Assembly: GCA_018665815.1 (NCBI GenBank) | Contig: JABJBP010000027.1 | Coordinates: forward strand, 1 to 64,000 | Source: Rhodospirillaceae bacterium | GTDB lineage: Bacteria > Pseudomonadota > Alphaproteobacteria > Rhodospirillales > Casp-alpha2 | Direction of reading: 5' to 3' | Length of the DNA: 64,000 nucleotides | Part shown: piece by piece, positions 9,747 to 19,074 of the stretch | Numbering within the stretch: the first letter of the stretch is position 1 | Layout of the letters: every line of letters begins with the position of its first letter | Notes under the pieces: generated by a model | Database searches by the model: none | Seen by the model: only the letters and a program-made list of their open reading frames with translations | What the model was told of the DNA's origin: nothing | Position numbers and translations under genes: made by a program

Positions 9747-10703
9747 CTATTTCTCTTTCAATGAACGGGTCAAATCGTTCTTGTTTTTTACGACGCGGAC
9801 GAACTCCATAGGTGTGCGATCTTTCAACACTATACGACACGCCGCACCAATCAGCTTGATGAAACTCAAAGGTGATCGGACCAATGCCGAGAATCCAAAA
9901 AAAACCAATCCGGCATAATTCATGCGATCACGCACCTTGCGGAATGGCGCCGGGATGGGCTGGCATCCCATAGTCATTGCAAAGGGCACTGGGTAAAACT
10001 CACTAACGCCGTGTTCATTCAAGGTTTCAAAATCGTGCAGCAAGGTGCCGTCATAGCCGAAGAAAAATCGCAATTGATAGGTTTGGTCGCGAACGTCCTG
10101 CAGGGTTTTGGTTTTGAAGGGCGGCTCGTTGACGGCATCGGCGCGAACGAAAATTAAATTTGTGTCGGTTCCTTCAACAAGTAAGTAGCCGCGGGTGGTG
10201 GCCGATTCAACAATCGACAATGCGCTATTGCCGTACATCTTGCCTTTCGGGTTGACGTATCTGGTATCGAAAGGAATGACCGAATTGTATTCGATGACAA
10301 CGACGGTAGGGCGATAGGCCCCGACCCCTTCCCAAACGCGCAAATCGTCGGAATCAATATCAATGGACAACAGATCGACGGCTTCAATGGCGTGGCGTTG
10401 CAGAATGTTGTCGAGGCTGTTGTCACCGCTTTCCTCGACCAACGAATGGATCTTTACAACTTTCTCATCGGGGATGTTTTCACACAGTTGTCGGTAGCGC
10501 TCGCCATCGGCTTCGATGAAGCACCCGTGCCAGCCTTTTTCATAGAGATGGTATGAATTGCTCCAATGCTTGCCGTCCCAGGCGCCAAACTCAACGAAAT
10601 ACCCTTGGTCAAGTTTCAGCGCCCGCAGCAATTCAGCGAGGATGCCATCCTCGCCGTTCTGGCTGTATACATTCTTTCGATGCTGAAAAAGATCTATCGC
10701 CAT
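9747..10703 (-). CDS. FkbM-family SAM methyltransferase
   Basis: About 318 residues. The N-terminal half is an FkbM-type methyltransferase: YSQNGEDGILAELL, then FVEFGAWDGKHWSNS (SAM-binding glycine region), GCFIEAD and LLSIDIDSDD. Such enzymes O-methylate sugars or polyketides. A C-terminal extension of about 90 residues has a hydrophobic stretch (NYAGLVFFGFSALV) that may associate with membrane. GTG at 10706 directly precedes the ATG chosen. The gene lies on the same strand as the Rieske protein, about 60 bases upstream of it, consistent with a surface-glycan modification group. Confidence 0.8.
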   Translation of the reverse strand: MAIDLFQHRKNVYSQNGEDGILAELLRALKLDQGYFVEFGAWDGKHWSNSYHLYEKGWHGCFIEADGERYRQLCENIPDEKVVKIHSLVEESGDNSLDNILQRHAIEAVDLLSIDIDSDDLRVWEGVGAYRPTVVVIEYNSVIPFDTRYVNPKGKMYGNSALSIVESATTRGYLLVEGTDTNLIFVRADAVNEPPFKTKTLQDVRDQTYQLRFFFGYDGTLLHDFETLNEHGVSEFYPVPFAMTMGCQPIPAPFRKVRDRMNYAGLVFFGFSALVRSPLSFIKLIGAACRIVLKDRTPMEFVRVVKNKNDLTRSLKEK

Positions 10704-10829
10704 CACAATTGATCGATACTGTATTCCGGTTCATCTAGTGCGACGATATATAGCGGTTTGACGGCGCCAGGGCCAAGTCATTCCAGGCCGCCCAGGAACA
10801 ACTTCGGCGCAGACCCGTCGGCAGAAACG

Positions 10830-12143
10830 CTAACCTCCTGGTGCCTTGCGCATGTTCTCGGGCAGGTAGGTGGCCAGCTCGGGCACGAAAATCAGCACGA
10901 ACACCATCACCACCATGATCAGGAACATGGGGATCGCGGCCTTTGAGATATACGCCATGTCATGGCTGGTCATCCCCTGCATGACGAATAAATTAAACCC
11001 GATGGGTGGGGTGATTTGGGCCATTTCAACGACGACGACGATAAAAATACCAAACCAGATGACGTCAATGCCAGCGGTTCGGATCATCGGTTCAACCACC
11101 GCCATGGTCAGGACCACGGACGAAATGCCGTCCAGGAAACACCCGATGACGATGTAGAAGACCAAAAGCACCATCAGCAACTGGAACTTGCTTAACTCCA
11201 AAACGGCGATCCATTCTGCCAGGGCTTTCGGCAGGCCTGTAAAGCCCATGGACAGCGACAGGAACGCTGCGCCAGCCAGGATCAAAGCGATCATCGCTGA
11301 CGTGCGGGTCGCCCCCATCAGGCTTTCAACGAACGTCGACCATCCCAACGAGCCCTGGCCGGCTGCCAAAAGCAGCGAGCCGATAACGCCAAACGCCGCC
11401 GCTTCGGTGGCGGTGGCTACGCCCGCGTACATGGACCCGATAACAACCATAATCAGGCAGATCACCGGAATCAGGAACTTCGAATTGGCAACTTTTTCGG
11501 CGAACGTCATTTTCGGCTCGGGGATCGGATTGAACTTGTCCGACACCTTCGAATAGATCGCGACGTAACCCATGAACATGGAGGCCAGGACCAAACCCGG
11601 CAGGACGCCAGCGATAAACAGCTTGGAAATCGATTCGTTGATTGTCACCCCGTAGACGATCAGCGTCAGCGACGGCGGGATCATCAGGCCGAGCGTCGCC
11701 GCGCCTGTCAGCGTGCCGATAATCATGCTTTCGGGGTATTCACGCTTTCTGAGTTCGGGGATCGACATTTTGCCGACCGTCGTCAATGTCGCGGCGGATG
11801 ACCCCGACACGGCCGCGAACACCGTGCAGCCGACGATGTTGGTATGCACCAATCCGCCCGGCAATCGGGCCAGCCACGGCGACAGGCCTTTGAACATGTC
11901 TTCCGACAATCGCGTGCGGTATAGAATTTCGCCCATCCAGATGAACAGCGGCAGGGCGGTCAGGGTCCACGATGACGAAGCACTCCAGATTGTTGTGATC
12001 ATGGTGTCGCCGACGGGCCTGGATGTGAAAAGTTCCATGCCGACGAAGGCAACGCCTAACAGTGCCAGGCCGACCCAGATGCCGGTACCCAGCATCAAAA
12101 AGAGAACGAAGAGAAAGATGCCGATCAGTTGAAATTCATCCAT
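10830..12143 (-). CDS. TRAP transporter large permease (DctM family)
   Basis: 437 residues, about 12 membrane spans, with the DctM signatures AVSGSSAATLTTVG and MIPPSLTLIVYG. It is the sodium-driven substrate-translocating subunit of a tripartite ATP-independent transporter in the inner membrane. It starts five bases after the small permease stop. Final gene of the operon that also encodes a DadA-like oxidase and an MR/MLE enzyme, so the imported substrate is probably an amino-acid-derived or other carboxylic acid. Confidence 0.95.
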   Translation of the reverse strand: MDEFQLIGIFLFVLFLMLGTGIWVGLALLGVAFVGMELFTSRPVGDTMITTIWSASSSWTLTALPLFIWMGEILYRTRLSEDMFKGLSPWLARLPGGLVHTNIVGCTVFAAVSGSSAATLTTVGKMSIPELRKREYPESMIIGTLTGAATLGLMIPPSLTLIVYGVTINESISKLFIAGVLPGLVLASMFMGYVAIYSKVSDKFNPIPEPKMTFAEKVANSKFLIPVICLIMVVIGSMYAGVATATEAAAFGVIGSLLLAAGQGSLGWSTFVESLMGATRTSAMIALILAGAAFLSLSMGFTGLPKALAEWIAVLELSKFQLLMVLLVFYIVIGCFLDGISSVVLTMAVVEPMIRTAGIDVIWFGIFIVVVVEMAQITPPIGFNLFVMQGMTSHDMAYISKAAIPMFLIMVVMVFVLIFVPELATYLPENMRKAPGG

Positions 12144-12148
12144 CTCGC

Positions 12149-12673
12149 CTACTCCCCATGACTTTCATCAACCACATCGGCCTGGATGCGGTGATCGCCG
12201 GTAACAAAGACATGGACTAGGTGGTCGGTGAGCGCGATGGCGAATATAACGCTGCCGATGACCATGGATAACTGCGGAATCCAGAGCGGACTTGCGTCCT
12301 GGCCCTGGCTGATGTCGTTGAACTTCCACGACCAATAGGTCGCTTTAATGGCGTAATAGGCGAAGTGCCAGGCCAGCGCCGTGGCGATGGTGAAGCACCA
12401 GGCTTCCAGCCAGCGGCGGGACTTTTTACCGACCGCGTTCAATAAAATACTGACGCGGATGTGGGCGCCATGATTGAGCGCGTAAGCGAAGGCGAAAAAT
12501 GAGGCCGCCGCCATGCAATAGCCGGCGTAATCCGGGGCGCCGGGGAAAACCTCACCGGTCCACCGGGCCACCATCTGAATGACAATAAGTGCGAGAATGG
12601 CGATCAGGAATAATGCGGCAACAACACCACTTGCGAAATAAATGCGATCTAAAAATGTTCTAACAGCTGACAT
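12149..12673 (-). CDS. TRAP transporter small permease (DctQ family)
   Basis: 174 residues with four predicted membrane spans and the DctQ features (ALNHGAHIRVSILLNAV; a Trp/Tyr-rich third loop). It pairs with DctM to form the membrane unit. I choose the ATG at 12673 because GAGG lies six bases before it; an upstream TTG at 12715 would put the start inside the intercistronic hairpin. The C-terminal tail is acidic and cytoplasmic. Confidence 0.93.
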   Translation of the reverse strand: MSAVRTFLDRIYFASGVVAALFLIAILALIVIQMVARWTGEVFPGAPDYAGYCMAAASFFAFAYALNHGAHIRVSILLNAVGKKSRRWLEAWCFTIATALAWHFAYYAIKATYWSWKFNDISQGQDASPLWIPQLSMVIGSVIFAIALTDHLVHVFVTGDHRIQADVVDESHGE

Positions 12674-12700
12674 GACGGGCCTCGTATCCGCGGCGTTGAT

Positions 12701-12740
12701 CCGGGAGGTCGCCAAAAATTACAGGCTGGCAACCTCCCGG
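12701..12740 (-). other. Intercistronic stem-loop between the TRAP binding protein and the permease genes
   Basis: Nine perfect base pairs, CCGGGAGGT (12701-12709) with ACCTCCCGG (12732-12740), plus an inner GCCA/TGGC pair (12711-12714 with 12727-12730). No T-run follows, so it is not a classic terminator. Such structures between a binding-protein gene and permease genes typically stabilise the upstream message or limit read-through, giving excess of the binding protein. That role is inference. Confidence 0.65.
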
Positions 12741-12754
12741 GTTCACGTGACTTC

Positions 12755-13750
12755 TTACTTCATGGCCTTGTAGGCATCGACAATCGCTTTGCCTTCGGCG
12801 CCGGCTTTCTTCAGCCAGTCGGCGGCCATGGTTTCACCGATCTTCTTCAGATCACCCTTCAGCTTGTCGCCGGCCGGGCCGACCTTCATGCCGCCGGCCC
12901 GAAGACCGTTCAGCGTGAAACCGGTGTAGTGGATGGACCGGTAAAGTGCCGTGTACTCGGCCAAATTCGCACAGCCGTTGATGACGGCTTTGTTGGCTTT
13001 CGAGGTTTTGCCCCAAACGTCCTTGTTGACCATGACGTAGTTGCGCGGCAACCAGGCATCGACTTCATAGAAATGTGTCAGACTTTCCCAAACCTTGCGG
13101 TCATAGCCGGTGGAGCCCGATGAAATCATTGCTTCGGCAACGCCGGTGGCGAAGGCCTGTGAGATTTCCGCGGCTTCGATGGTCACCGGCAGCATGCCCG
13201 CCAATTCGGCCAAACGGGCCGTCGTCGTGTTGTAGGACCGGAACTTTATGCCCTTCATGTCGGCAACGGAATTGACTTCCTTTTTGAAGTACAAGCCCTG
13301 CGGCGGCCATGGCGCGGAATAGAGAAGTACCAGGTTCTGTTTATCCAAAATCTTTGACAATGTCGGCTTCGCTGCCTTCCAAAGTTTCGCTGCGTCTTCG
13401 AAAGACGTCGCCAGGAACGGCACAGAATCAACACCGAACACGGCATTTTCATTCTGGTGGCCGGACAACAGCCGCTCACCGATCGGCGCTTGGCCGGTCT
13501 GAATGGCGCGCTTGATATCTGCGCCCTTGAACAGCGAGCCGGACGGGTGGGTGACGATCTCAATGGAACCGCCGGTGCCGGTGGTCACGCACTTGGCGAA
13601 TTCCGCACCGACCGCCGAATGGAAGTTGGTCGCCGAATAGGCCATCGGCATGTCCCATTTCTCGGCTTGCGCCGCGCCCGCCATCAGGCCGAATGTGCCG
13701 GCCGCCATGGCCAGGGTCTTGATGGTTTGGTTTTTCATTATTGTCTTCAT
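12755..13750 (-). CDS. TRAP transporter periplasmic solute-binding protein (DctP family)
   Basis: 331 residues with a Sec signal peptide (KTLAMAAGTFGLMAGAAQA, cleavage after about residue 29). The mature protein has the DctP fold with the conserved carboxylate-binding Arg in MKGIKFRSYN, and Trp/Pro-rich YSAPWPPQG in the ligand-proximal region. It captures the substrate in the periplasm and delivers it to the two permeases. A strong GAGGAGG ribosome-binding site precedes the ATG. The ligand cannot be named from sequence; an amino-acid-derived or aromatic carboxylate fits the neighbouring enzymes. Confidence 0.93.
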   Translation of the reverse strand: MKTIMKNQTIKTLAMAAGTFGLMAGAAQAEKWDMPMAYSATNFHSAVGAEFAKCVTTGTGGSIEIVTHPSGSLFKGADIKRAIQTGQAPIGERLLSGHQNENAVFGVDSVPFLATSFEDAAKLWKAAKPTLSKILDKQNLVLLYSAPWPPQGLYFKKEVNSVADMKGIKFRSYNTTTARLAELAGMLPVTIEAAEISQAFATGVAEAMISSGSTGYDRKVWESLTHFYEVDAWLPRNYVMVNKDVWGKTSKANKAVINGCANLAEYTALYRSIHYTGFTLNGLRAGGMKVGPAGDKLKGDLKKIGETMAADWLKKAGAEGKAIVDAYKAMK

Positions 13751-13814
13751 CGTTGCCTCCTCTGGTGTGTTGATAGTCTATAGTCAAATGTGCTTGTCGT
13801 CGTGCTGTCGTCTT

Positions 13815-14963
13815 TTAATTTTGTTGGTCGATGGCAAAGTGCCGAACCTTGTCTTCGTCGATGTTGATTCCCAATCCTGGAGTCACGGGCACTGTGATTT
13901 TGCCGTTCGACACCGGGAACGGTGTTTCCAGCAGATCAGTTTCTAAATAATACGTCGCCTGATAAAATTCGCAGCCCAGCGAAATATTTGGCGCGGTGGC
14001 GACAAGATGCACGCCAGCCAAATGTGCCAGGCCGGTTTCGAACATATCGCCGCCGTAGCCGGCGATGCCTGCGGCGGCGGCTATAGAGGCGATTTCCTGA
14101 CATTTTCGGATGCCGCCGGATTTCATGATCTTGATGCTGAAGGCGTCGGCGATGCCTTCTTTTGCGGCGCGCAACGCATCAGCCGGCGTAAAGATGCTTT
14201 CGTCGGCGACCAAGGGTGCGCGGATGGCGGCGCGGATATTTTTCATCGCCTCCCAGTTCTGGGCGCGCACCGGTTGCTCAATGAATCCCGGCTCGAAGGT
14301 ATCGATATCGGGGACGAATTTCATTGCCTCGATGGGCGTCAGGCCCTGATTGTAATCGATCCGGATTTCGACTTCAGGAAAACGTTTCTTCAAGGTTTCC
14401 AGGCGCATCAGATCAAAGGTGTGGCCGGCGACGCCGGTCTTGATTTTGAACAGCCGCACCCCGTCATCGACGATGCGCTCGGCCAATTCAAGATCGGCAT
14501 CGAAATCAGGATTGGCGATGGAAACGCTGAGCGGCAATTCATCGCGAACCCGGCCGCCCAGCAACTCGCTGACCGATAGATTTGCGGCCTTGCCGATCAA
14601 ATCATAAAGCGCCATCTCTAGCGCCGCCTTGGCTTCGGGATGACCGACGAGGACAGCGTCGGCTTCAACCATGATTTGCGCCGTTTCCGATATCCGTCGG
14701 CCGACAATCAACGGCCGCAGATGCACATCCAGTGCGCCGGCGGCGGCTTCCGCGGTGCCGGTGAAAGCCGCCCACGGCGAAGCCTCGCCCCAGGCCGTCA
14801 GGCCATCGGTTTCCAGTTTCACCAAGACATTGTGAATATCGCCGCCGACCGCACCGATGCCGTGATTTCGTGTCGATGTTACCGGCAGAGCAACGGTGGT
14901 GACCACCATGCCCTCAATAGTGTCGCCGAGGCCGTGCACGACATTTTTCGCGGCGCCGTCCAT
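13815..14963 (-). CDS. Mandelate racemase / muconate lactonizing enzyme family protein (enolase superfamily)
   Basis: 382 residues from the ATG at 14963, one base after the stop of the upstream oxidoreductase. Barrel residues read as MLE-type: KxK (K173, K175 in FKIKTG), metal ligands D203, E229 and D254 (RIDYNQG, FIEQP, VADES) and a base Lys in SIKIMKSGG (about 278). These are the hallmarks of cycloisomerase, dipeptide epimerase and N-acylamino-acid racemase members. Placed beside a DadA-like oxidase and a TRAP transporter, an epimerase that makes the D-form for oxidation is plausible. The C-terminal GCEFYQATYYLETDLL region is closer to muconate-cycloisomerase-like members; substrate unresolved. 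Confidence 0.88.
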   Translation of the reverse strand: MDGAAKNVVHGLGDTIEGMVVTTVALPVTSTRNHGIGAVGGDIHNVLVKLETDGLTAWGEASPWAAFTGTAEAAAGALDVHLRPLIVGRRISETAQIMVEADAVLVGHPEAKAALEMALYDLIGKAANLSVSELLGGRVRDELPLSVSIANPDFDADLELAERIVDDGVRLFKIKTGVAGHTFDLMRLETLKKRFPEVEIRIDYNQGLTPIEAMKFVPDIDTFEPGFIEQPVRAQNWEAMKNIRAAIRAPLVADESIFTPADALRAAKEGIADAFSIKIMKSGGIRKCQEIASIAAAAGIAGYGGDMFETGLAHLAGVHLVATAPNISLGCEFYQATYYLETDLLETPFPVSNGKITVPVTPGLGINIDEDKVRHFAIDQQN

Positions 14964-14964
14964 C

Positions 14965-16239
14965 TCAGTCCCCGGTTCCGGTGAACCGCTCAACGGCGTA
15001 AGGCGTAAGATCAATATTCGGAGTATTTCCGCAAACCAGATCGGCGATCAACCGACCGGCGCGCGGCCCGGCGGTCAGGCCCACATGATGGTGGCCGAAG
15101 GCCAGCACCAGACCCGGATGGTCGGCGATCGGCCCCATCACCGGCAAACTGTCCGAGACCGCCGGGCGGTGGCCCAGCCATTCGGTGTGGTGATCATATT
15201 CAATGCCTGGAAAAACGATCTCGGCGCGCTTCAACAGCGTGTTGATGGGCGCGGCACTTGGACCCGCGTCGAGGCCGCCGAATTCGACCAGGCCGGCCAA
15301 GCGCATGCGATCGTCCATGGGGGTCGCGACGAACTTGCCGTCGGCGACCATCAAGGCGCGGTTCAGGCGAACCGATGATCCCATCAACTGCACGTGGTAC
15401 CCGCGCTCGGTTTCCAGCGGCACATGCATGCCAATGGATTTAAGCAATTGCGCCGACCAGGCACCGGCGGCGACGACAACGGTCCCAGCATGAATATTGC
15501 CGGCCTCTGTGGTGACGCCGGTAATTTTGCGGTCCGTGCGTAGGAACCCGGTGACCGGCGATTTCACGATGTGTCCGCCGCCGGCGACCAAGGCCTTGGC
15601 CAACTCTTTGACGTAATCGCCGGGCAGATCGATGGCGCCGTGCTGTTCGGCCATTTCAACCAGGCATTCATAATTCGGAGACAGGCCGGGCTCGGCATCG
15701 CGGACGTCGTTGCCTTCGATCACTGTCCACGGGATGCCATGTTTTTTGCGCAAGCCCCATCCCAAGGTGTCGGCTTCGAACGTCGCGCGGTTCTTGAACA
15801 CAAAGCCATAAGGAATGCGTTGGATGCGGCGTGCCGCATCCGTGCCTTCGGCCAGCCGGGCATGTTCGTCGAGACTGTTGGCGACCATCGGCGCCATGTT
15901 GTCGGCGATATATCGGACCCGGTCGGCGGAGCAATGCTTCAGGTATTTGAACAGCCAGGGCAGCAGTTTCGGAATGTAGCCCCATTTGAGATAGACCGGC
16001 CCCAAGGGGTCACTCAACATGGCCGGTACATTTTTGATCAGGCCGGGCACGGTGACGGGGATGATCGAGCTGGTCGCCAGGACGCCGGCGTTGCCAAAAG
16101 ACGCGCCTTCGCCGGGTTCTTCGCGATCCACCAGGGTCACGTCGCGGCCCAGTCGTTGCAGGTTCAGCGCGGTCGCGACACCGACAATGCCGGCGCCGAC
16201 CACGCAGACCGTGTCTTGGCTTTCGTCCTCAGCGTTCAT
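14965..16239 (-). CDS. FAD-dependent oxidoreductase, D-amino acid dehydrogenase (DadA)-like
   Basis: 424 residues from the ATG at 16239, chosen for the GAGG seven bases upstream; an in-frame start at 16287 adds only a polar tail. The N-terminal dinucleotide fold VCVVGAGIVGVATALNLQRLG and the second FAD motif VVVAAGAWS belong to the DAO family. SFGNAGVL and the LGHRPAVSDSLPVMGPI segment are typical of DadA. Expected reaction: FAD-linked oxidation of a D-amino acid or N-substituted amino acid to the 2-keto acid with electrons to the membrane. First gene of the operon with the MR/MLE enzyme and TRAP transporter; divergent from the LysR gene. Confidence 0.88.
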   Translation of the reverse strand: MNAEDESQDTVCVVGAGIVGVATALNLQRLGRDVTLVDREEPGEGASFGNAGVLATSSIIPVTVPGLIKNVPAMLSDPLGPVYLKWGYIPKLLPWLFKYLKHCSADRVRYIADNMAPMVANSLDEHARLAEGTDAARRIQRIPYGFVFKNRATFEADTLGWGLRKKHGIPWTVIEGNDVRDAEPGLSPNYECLVEMAEQHGAIDLPGDYVKELAKALVAGGGHIVKSPVTGFLRTDRKITGVTTEAGNIHAGTVVVAAGAWSAQLLKSIGMHVPLETERGYHVQLMGSSVRLNRALMVADGKFVATPMDDRMRLAGLVEFGGLDAGPSAAPINTLLKRAEIVFPGIEYDHHTEWLGHRPAVSDSLPVMGPIADHPGLVLAFGHHHVGLTAGPRAGRLIADLVCGNTPNIDLTPYAVERFTGTGD

Positions 16240-16376
16240 GAGCTTTCCTCGGCTCCCCATCCCCGGTTCTCCATCCTTAGCGCCCATATGCGCCCGATTG
16301 ACCCGCTTTATATTGGTAGTGCGGATCGTGGTCGCGTCAGTCCATTAAGTCAAATTACTCAAGATTCTTTCTATAT

Positions 16377-16387
16377 AAAGTGACTTT
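16377..16387. promoter_or_regulatory. Candidate LysR-type operator in the divergent region
   Basis: AAAGT-G-ACTTT is a perfect 5-bp inverted repeat around one base, in the AT-rich stretch between the oxidoreductase start (16239) and the LysR start (16431). A half-similar sequence (TAAGTCAAATTACTCA) lies at about 16347-16362. LysR proteins usually bind near their own promoter in such divergent gaps. Evidence is only symmetry and location. Confidence 0.35.
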
Positions 16388-16430
16388 ATGATAAAATTGC
16401 CCGCCTCACGTCTCATTGGAGCGTTGCGCC

Positions 16431-17342
16431 ATGAATCTGCGTCAGATTGAAGCTTTCCGCGCGGTGATGACCGAAGGCTCGGTCACGCAGGCGGCAGTCG
16501 CCTTGGGGGTGACCCAGCCGGCGGTGTCGTGCCTGATCGCGAATTTGGAAGAATCCATGGGGTTCTTGCTGTTCAAGCGCCACCGCGGGCGGTTTCAGCC
16601 GACCGGTGAAGCGGAGATATTTCTGGAAGATGCTGAACGTCTTTTGGCTAGCCACAGCCGTGCCACCCGGACGGCTCGAGATATCCGCGACTTGAAGTCG
16701 GGGTCGCTGCGGGTCGCGGCGCTGCCCGCCGTGTCGATGAACTTCATGCCGAAGCTGATCGCCGGCTTCATCCGTGATCGGCCGCAGATCAAGGTATCGT
16801 TGCAGACCCGCTCCAGCGTGCAGATACGCGAATGGATTTCGGCCCAGCTTTTTGATATCGGCTTTGCCGAATTGCCGGCCAATGATCCAGCCATGGATAT
16901 TGATCCGCTGTCTTTCGATTGTGTGTGCGCGTTGCCCGCCGGCCATCCGTTGGCCTCGAAGCTCCGCCTCGACCCTCATGATCTTAAGGGCGAACCGTTG
17001 ATCGTGCTCAATCCCGAACATTCTACCCACTATCATTTGAAGGCGGCGTTTGAGGCCGCCGGCGTGCCGTGGGCGCCGCATGCCGAATGCTATCTTTTTC
17101 AGCCGAGTTGCCGGATGGCCGCCGAAGGCGTCGGGATCGCTGTTGTTGATCCGTTTGCGGCGCATGATTTCGAAGGCCAGGGCGTGGTGTTTCGGCCCTT
17201 CGTGCCGCGAATTCCCTATGAACTGGGGTTGATTTACCCCGCACTCCGTCCGCGCTCGCGCCTGACCGCTGAATTTGCTACGGCGCTTAAAGCCGCGCTC
17301 AAGGAAATGCTGCAGGACAAACATCAACCGGGCGCTCCTTAA
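16431..17342 (+). CDS. LysR-family transcriptional regulator
   Basis: 303 residues. The N-terminal winged helix-turn-helix (MNLRQIEAFRAVMTEGSVTQAAVALGVTQPAVSCLIANLE, described here by its ends: residues 1-40) is standard LysR, followed by a two-lobed effector-binding domain from about residue 90. ATG at 16431 is chosen for GGAG at 16417-16420; a TTG at 16416 would add only five residues. Divergent from the oxidoreductase-MR/MLE-TRAP operon, which it most likely controls in response to the imported substrate or a metabolite. The stop overlaps the stop of the convergent TPP enzyme by four bases. Confidence 0.93.
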   Translation: MNLRQIEAFRAVMTEGSVTQAAVALGVTQPAVSCLIANLEESMGFLLFKRHRGRFQPTGEAEIFLEDAERLLASHSRATRTARDIRDLKSGSLRVAALPAVSMNFMPKLIAGFIRDRPQIKVSLQTRSSVQIREWISAQLFDIGFAELPANDPAMDIDPLSFDCVCALPAGHPLASKLRLDPHDLKGEPLIVLNPEHSTHYHLKAAFEAAGVPWAPHAECYLFQPSCRMAAEGVGIAVVDPFAAHDFEGQGVVFRPFVPRIPYELGLIYPALRPRSRLTAEFATALKAALKEMLQDKHQPGAP

Positions 17343-19042
17343 GCCACCCACTCGCTGACCGGCGCGCGGGCGTCCTGCAGCGGCTGCGTGATGACATCGA
17401 CCAATGTCGGGCCGTCATGTTTGACGGCCTCCGCTAGCACGAATTTCAATTGCCCTGGATCATCAACCGTCCACGATTTAATTCCGAACGCTTCGGCGAC
17501 GGCGGCATGATCCGTGCGGTTGAAGTCGACCGAAAAGTAACGTTCATCGAAGCCCGATTTCTGGCCGGCCTTGATCCAACCGTATACTGAGTTGGAAACC
17601 ACGATGTAGGTGATCGGCAATCCCAGGCGGGTAACGGTCTCAAACTCGCCGACGGCCATGCCGAAACTGCCGTCTCCCATCATCGCGACAATCTTCGCGT
17701 CCGGTCTGCCGATTTGCGCGCCGATGGCCGCCGATAGCGAATAGCCCAGTGCCCCGTGGGCGCGGTTTGAAATGAAATGCCGGCCCGGCCGATCAACGCG
17801 GTAATAGGCGGAAATGTAAGGACACGGCGTTCCCGGATCGGCAATCAGCACGGCGTCGTCCGGCAAAACGTCGTTCAAATCCGCGATCAGGCGTTCCGGG
17901 CGGATCGGCGTCTCGTTGCTTGTCGATAATTCCTCAAAAGCCGCGAATTTGGTTTCACGGGCCTTGGTAATGCGCGTCGCGCCACCAAAATCCACGCCAT
18001 CAACGCCGTCGGCTTCCAAGGCAACGTTGATTGCCGCTAGCGTGAGCCGCGCGTCCCCGATCAGTGGAATGTCCGTGTGGTAGTTCGCCGACACCGCCAT
18101 GGGATCGCTGTCGATGTGGGCGATCTTTGAGCCCATTGCTGGGAACCGCCAGCGTTCAGTGGTCACCGATCCGGCCCGACACCCGACAAAAATAATCAAG
18201 TCGGCTTCTTCGACAACCGCGCGGGTCTCCACCACGCCGCCGTTCGAGCCGACGACGCCAAGGCAATTCGGATGCAAATCCGACAATGACCCTTGGCCGC
18301 TGACCGTCGTTGCCACAGCAATGTTGAGCCCTTCGGCCAGCCGTTGCAGTTCCGCCTCGCCTCCAGCCAGGACCACGCCGCCACCGCAAATGATCAACGG
18401 GTTTTTCGCCGCCGTCAGGGCTTTGACGAAACCGTCAACGGCGTCATCGCTCGGCGCCGCCGGCCATGCGGGGTAGGTTTCAAAATCAGATTGCGCCCAA
18501 ATTTCGGATTCTGTCACCGGCGCGGTTTGTACGTCATAGGGCAGCGCCAGATGCGCTGAACCCGGGCGGCCCGTAGTCATGGCGCGGAACGCCGCGCGGA
18601 CCATCGAGGGCAATTCCCCGGCTAGGTTGATCACGTTGTTGTACTTGGTCAGCGGTCGGAATAAATCCTTCTGGCTCAATTCCGTCAGCGGATAATGCCC
18701 GTTTGACGCGACCGAGACGTCTGATGTGATACCCAGCACCGGCACGGACGATTCACCCGCTTCCACAAGCCCTGGCAGAATGTAGGTGGCGCCGCCACCG
18801 CTCGGTCCTTCACAGATGCCCGGCTTGTGGGTGACCCGCGCATAGGCATCGGCCATATACCCGGCGTGGCGTTCATCGCGGGTCAGGATATGGGTCATGC
18901 CGTGATTGAGGCGTTGCAGGGCGTCGTAGAAGGGCAGCGTGGTGTCGCCGCAAAGCCCAAAGATGTGTTTCGCCCCGTGCGCCTCGAGCATGCGCACCAT
19001 GGCTTCGGCCCCGTTCAGTTGATTGCTTCCGGCATCAGGCAT
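17339..19042 (-). CDS. Thiamine pyrophosphate-dependent enzyme (acetolactate synthase / benzoylformate decarboxylase type)
   Basis: 567 residues with three domains: N-terminal PYR domain with catalytic Glu57 (TRDERHAGYMADAYAR), a central Rossmann-like domain (about 195-345), and the C-terminal PP domain with the GDG...N TPP/Mg motif (G456-D-G to N484). This is the acetohydroxyacid synthase-like group that includes decarboxylases and carboligases of 2-keto acids. It stands alone without a regulatory subunit, and valine/isoleucine genes are absent, so a catabolic role on a 2-keto acid made by the DadA-like oxidase is more likely than branched-chain synthesis. Exact reaction unknown. Divergent from the GntR gene across two TGTATACA sites. 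Confidence 0.88.
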   Translation of the reverse strand: MPDAGSNQLNGAEAMVRMLEAHGAKHIFGLCGDTTLPFYDALQRLNHGMTHILTRDERHAGYMADAYARVTHKPGICEGPSGGGATYILPGLVEAGESSVPVLGITSDVSVASNGHYPLTELSQKDLFRPLTKYNNVINLAGELPSMVRAAFRAMTTGRPGSAHLALPYDVQTAPVTESEIWAQSDFETYPAWPAAPSDDAVDGFVKALTAAKNPLIICGGGVVLAGGEAELQRLAEGLNIAVATTVSGQGSLSDLHPNCLGVVGSNGGVVETRAVVEEADLIIFVGCRAGSVTTERWRFPAMGSKIAHIDSDPMAVSANYHTDIPLIGDARLTLAAINVALEADGVDGVDFGGATRITKARETKFAAFEELSTSNETPIRPERLIADLNDVLPDDAVLIADPGTPCPYISAYYRVDRPGRHFISNRAHGALGYSLSAAIGAQIGRPDAKIVAMMGDGSFGMAVGEFETVTRLGLPITYIVVSNSVYGWIKAGQKSGFDERYFSVDFNRTDHAAVAEAFGIKSWTVDDPGQLKFVLAEAVKHDGPTLVDVITQPLQDARAPVSEWVA

Positions 19043-19074
19043 TGATCATCATTCCAAATTATTGAATATCGAAA

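Noticed and set aside
16413-17351. Long minus-strand open frame across the LysR gene
   Set aside because: It mirrors the LysR coding sequence, whose HTH and effector domain are plainly real; composition is Arg/Gly-rich.
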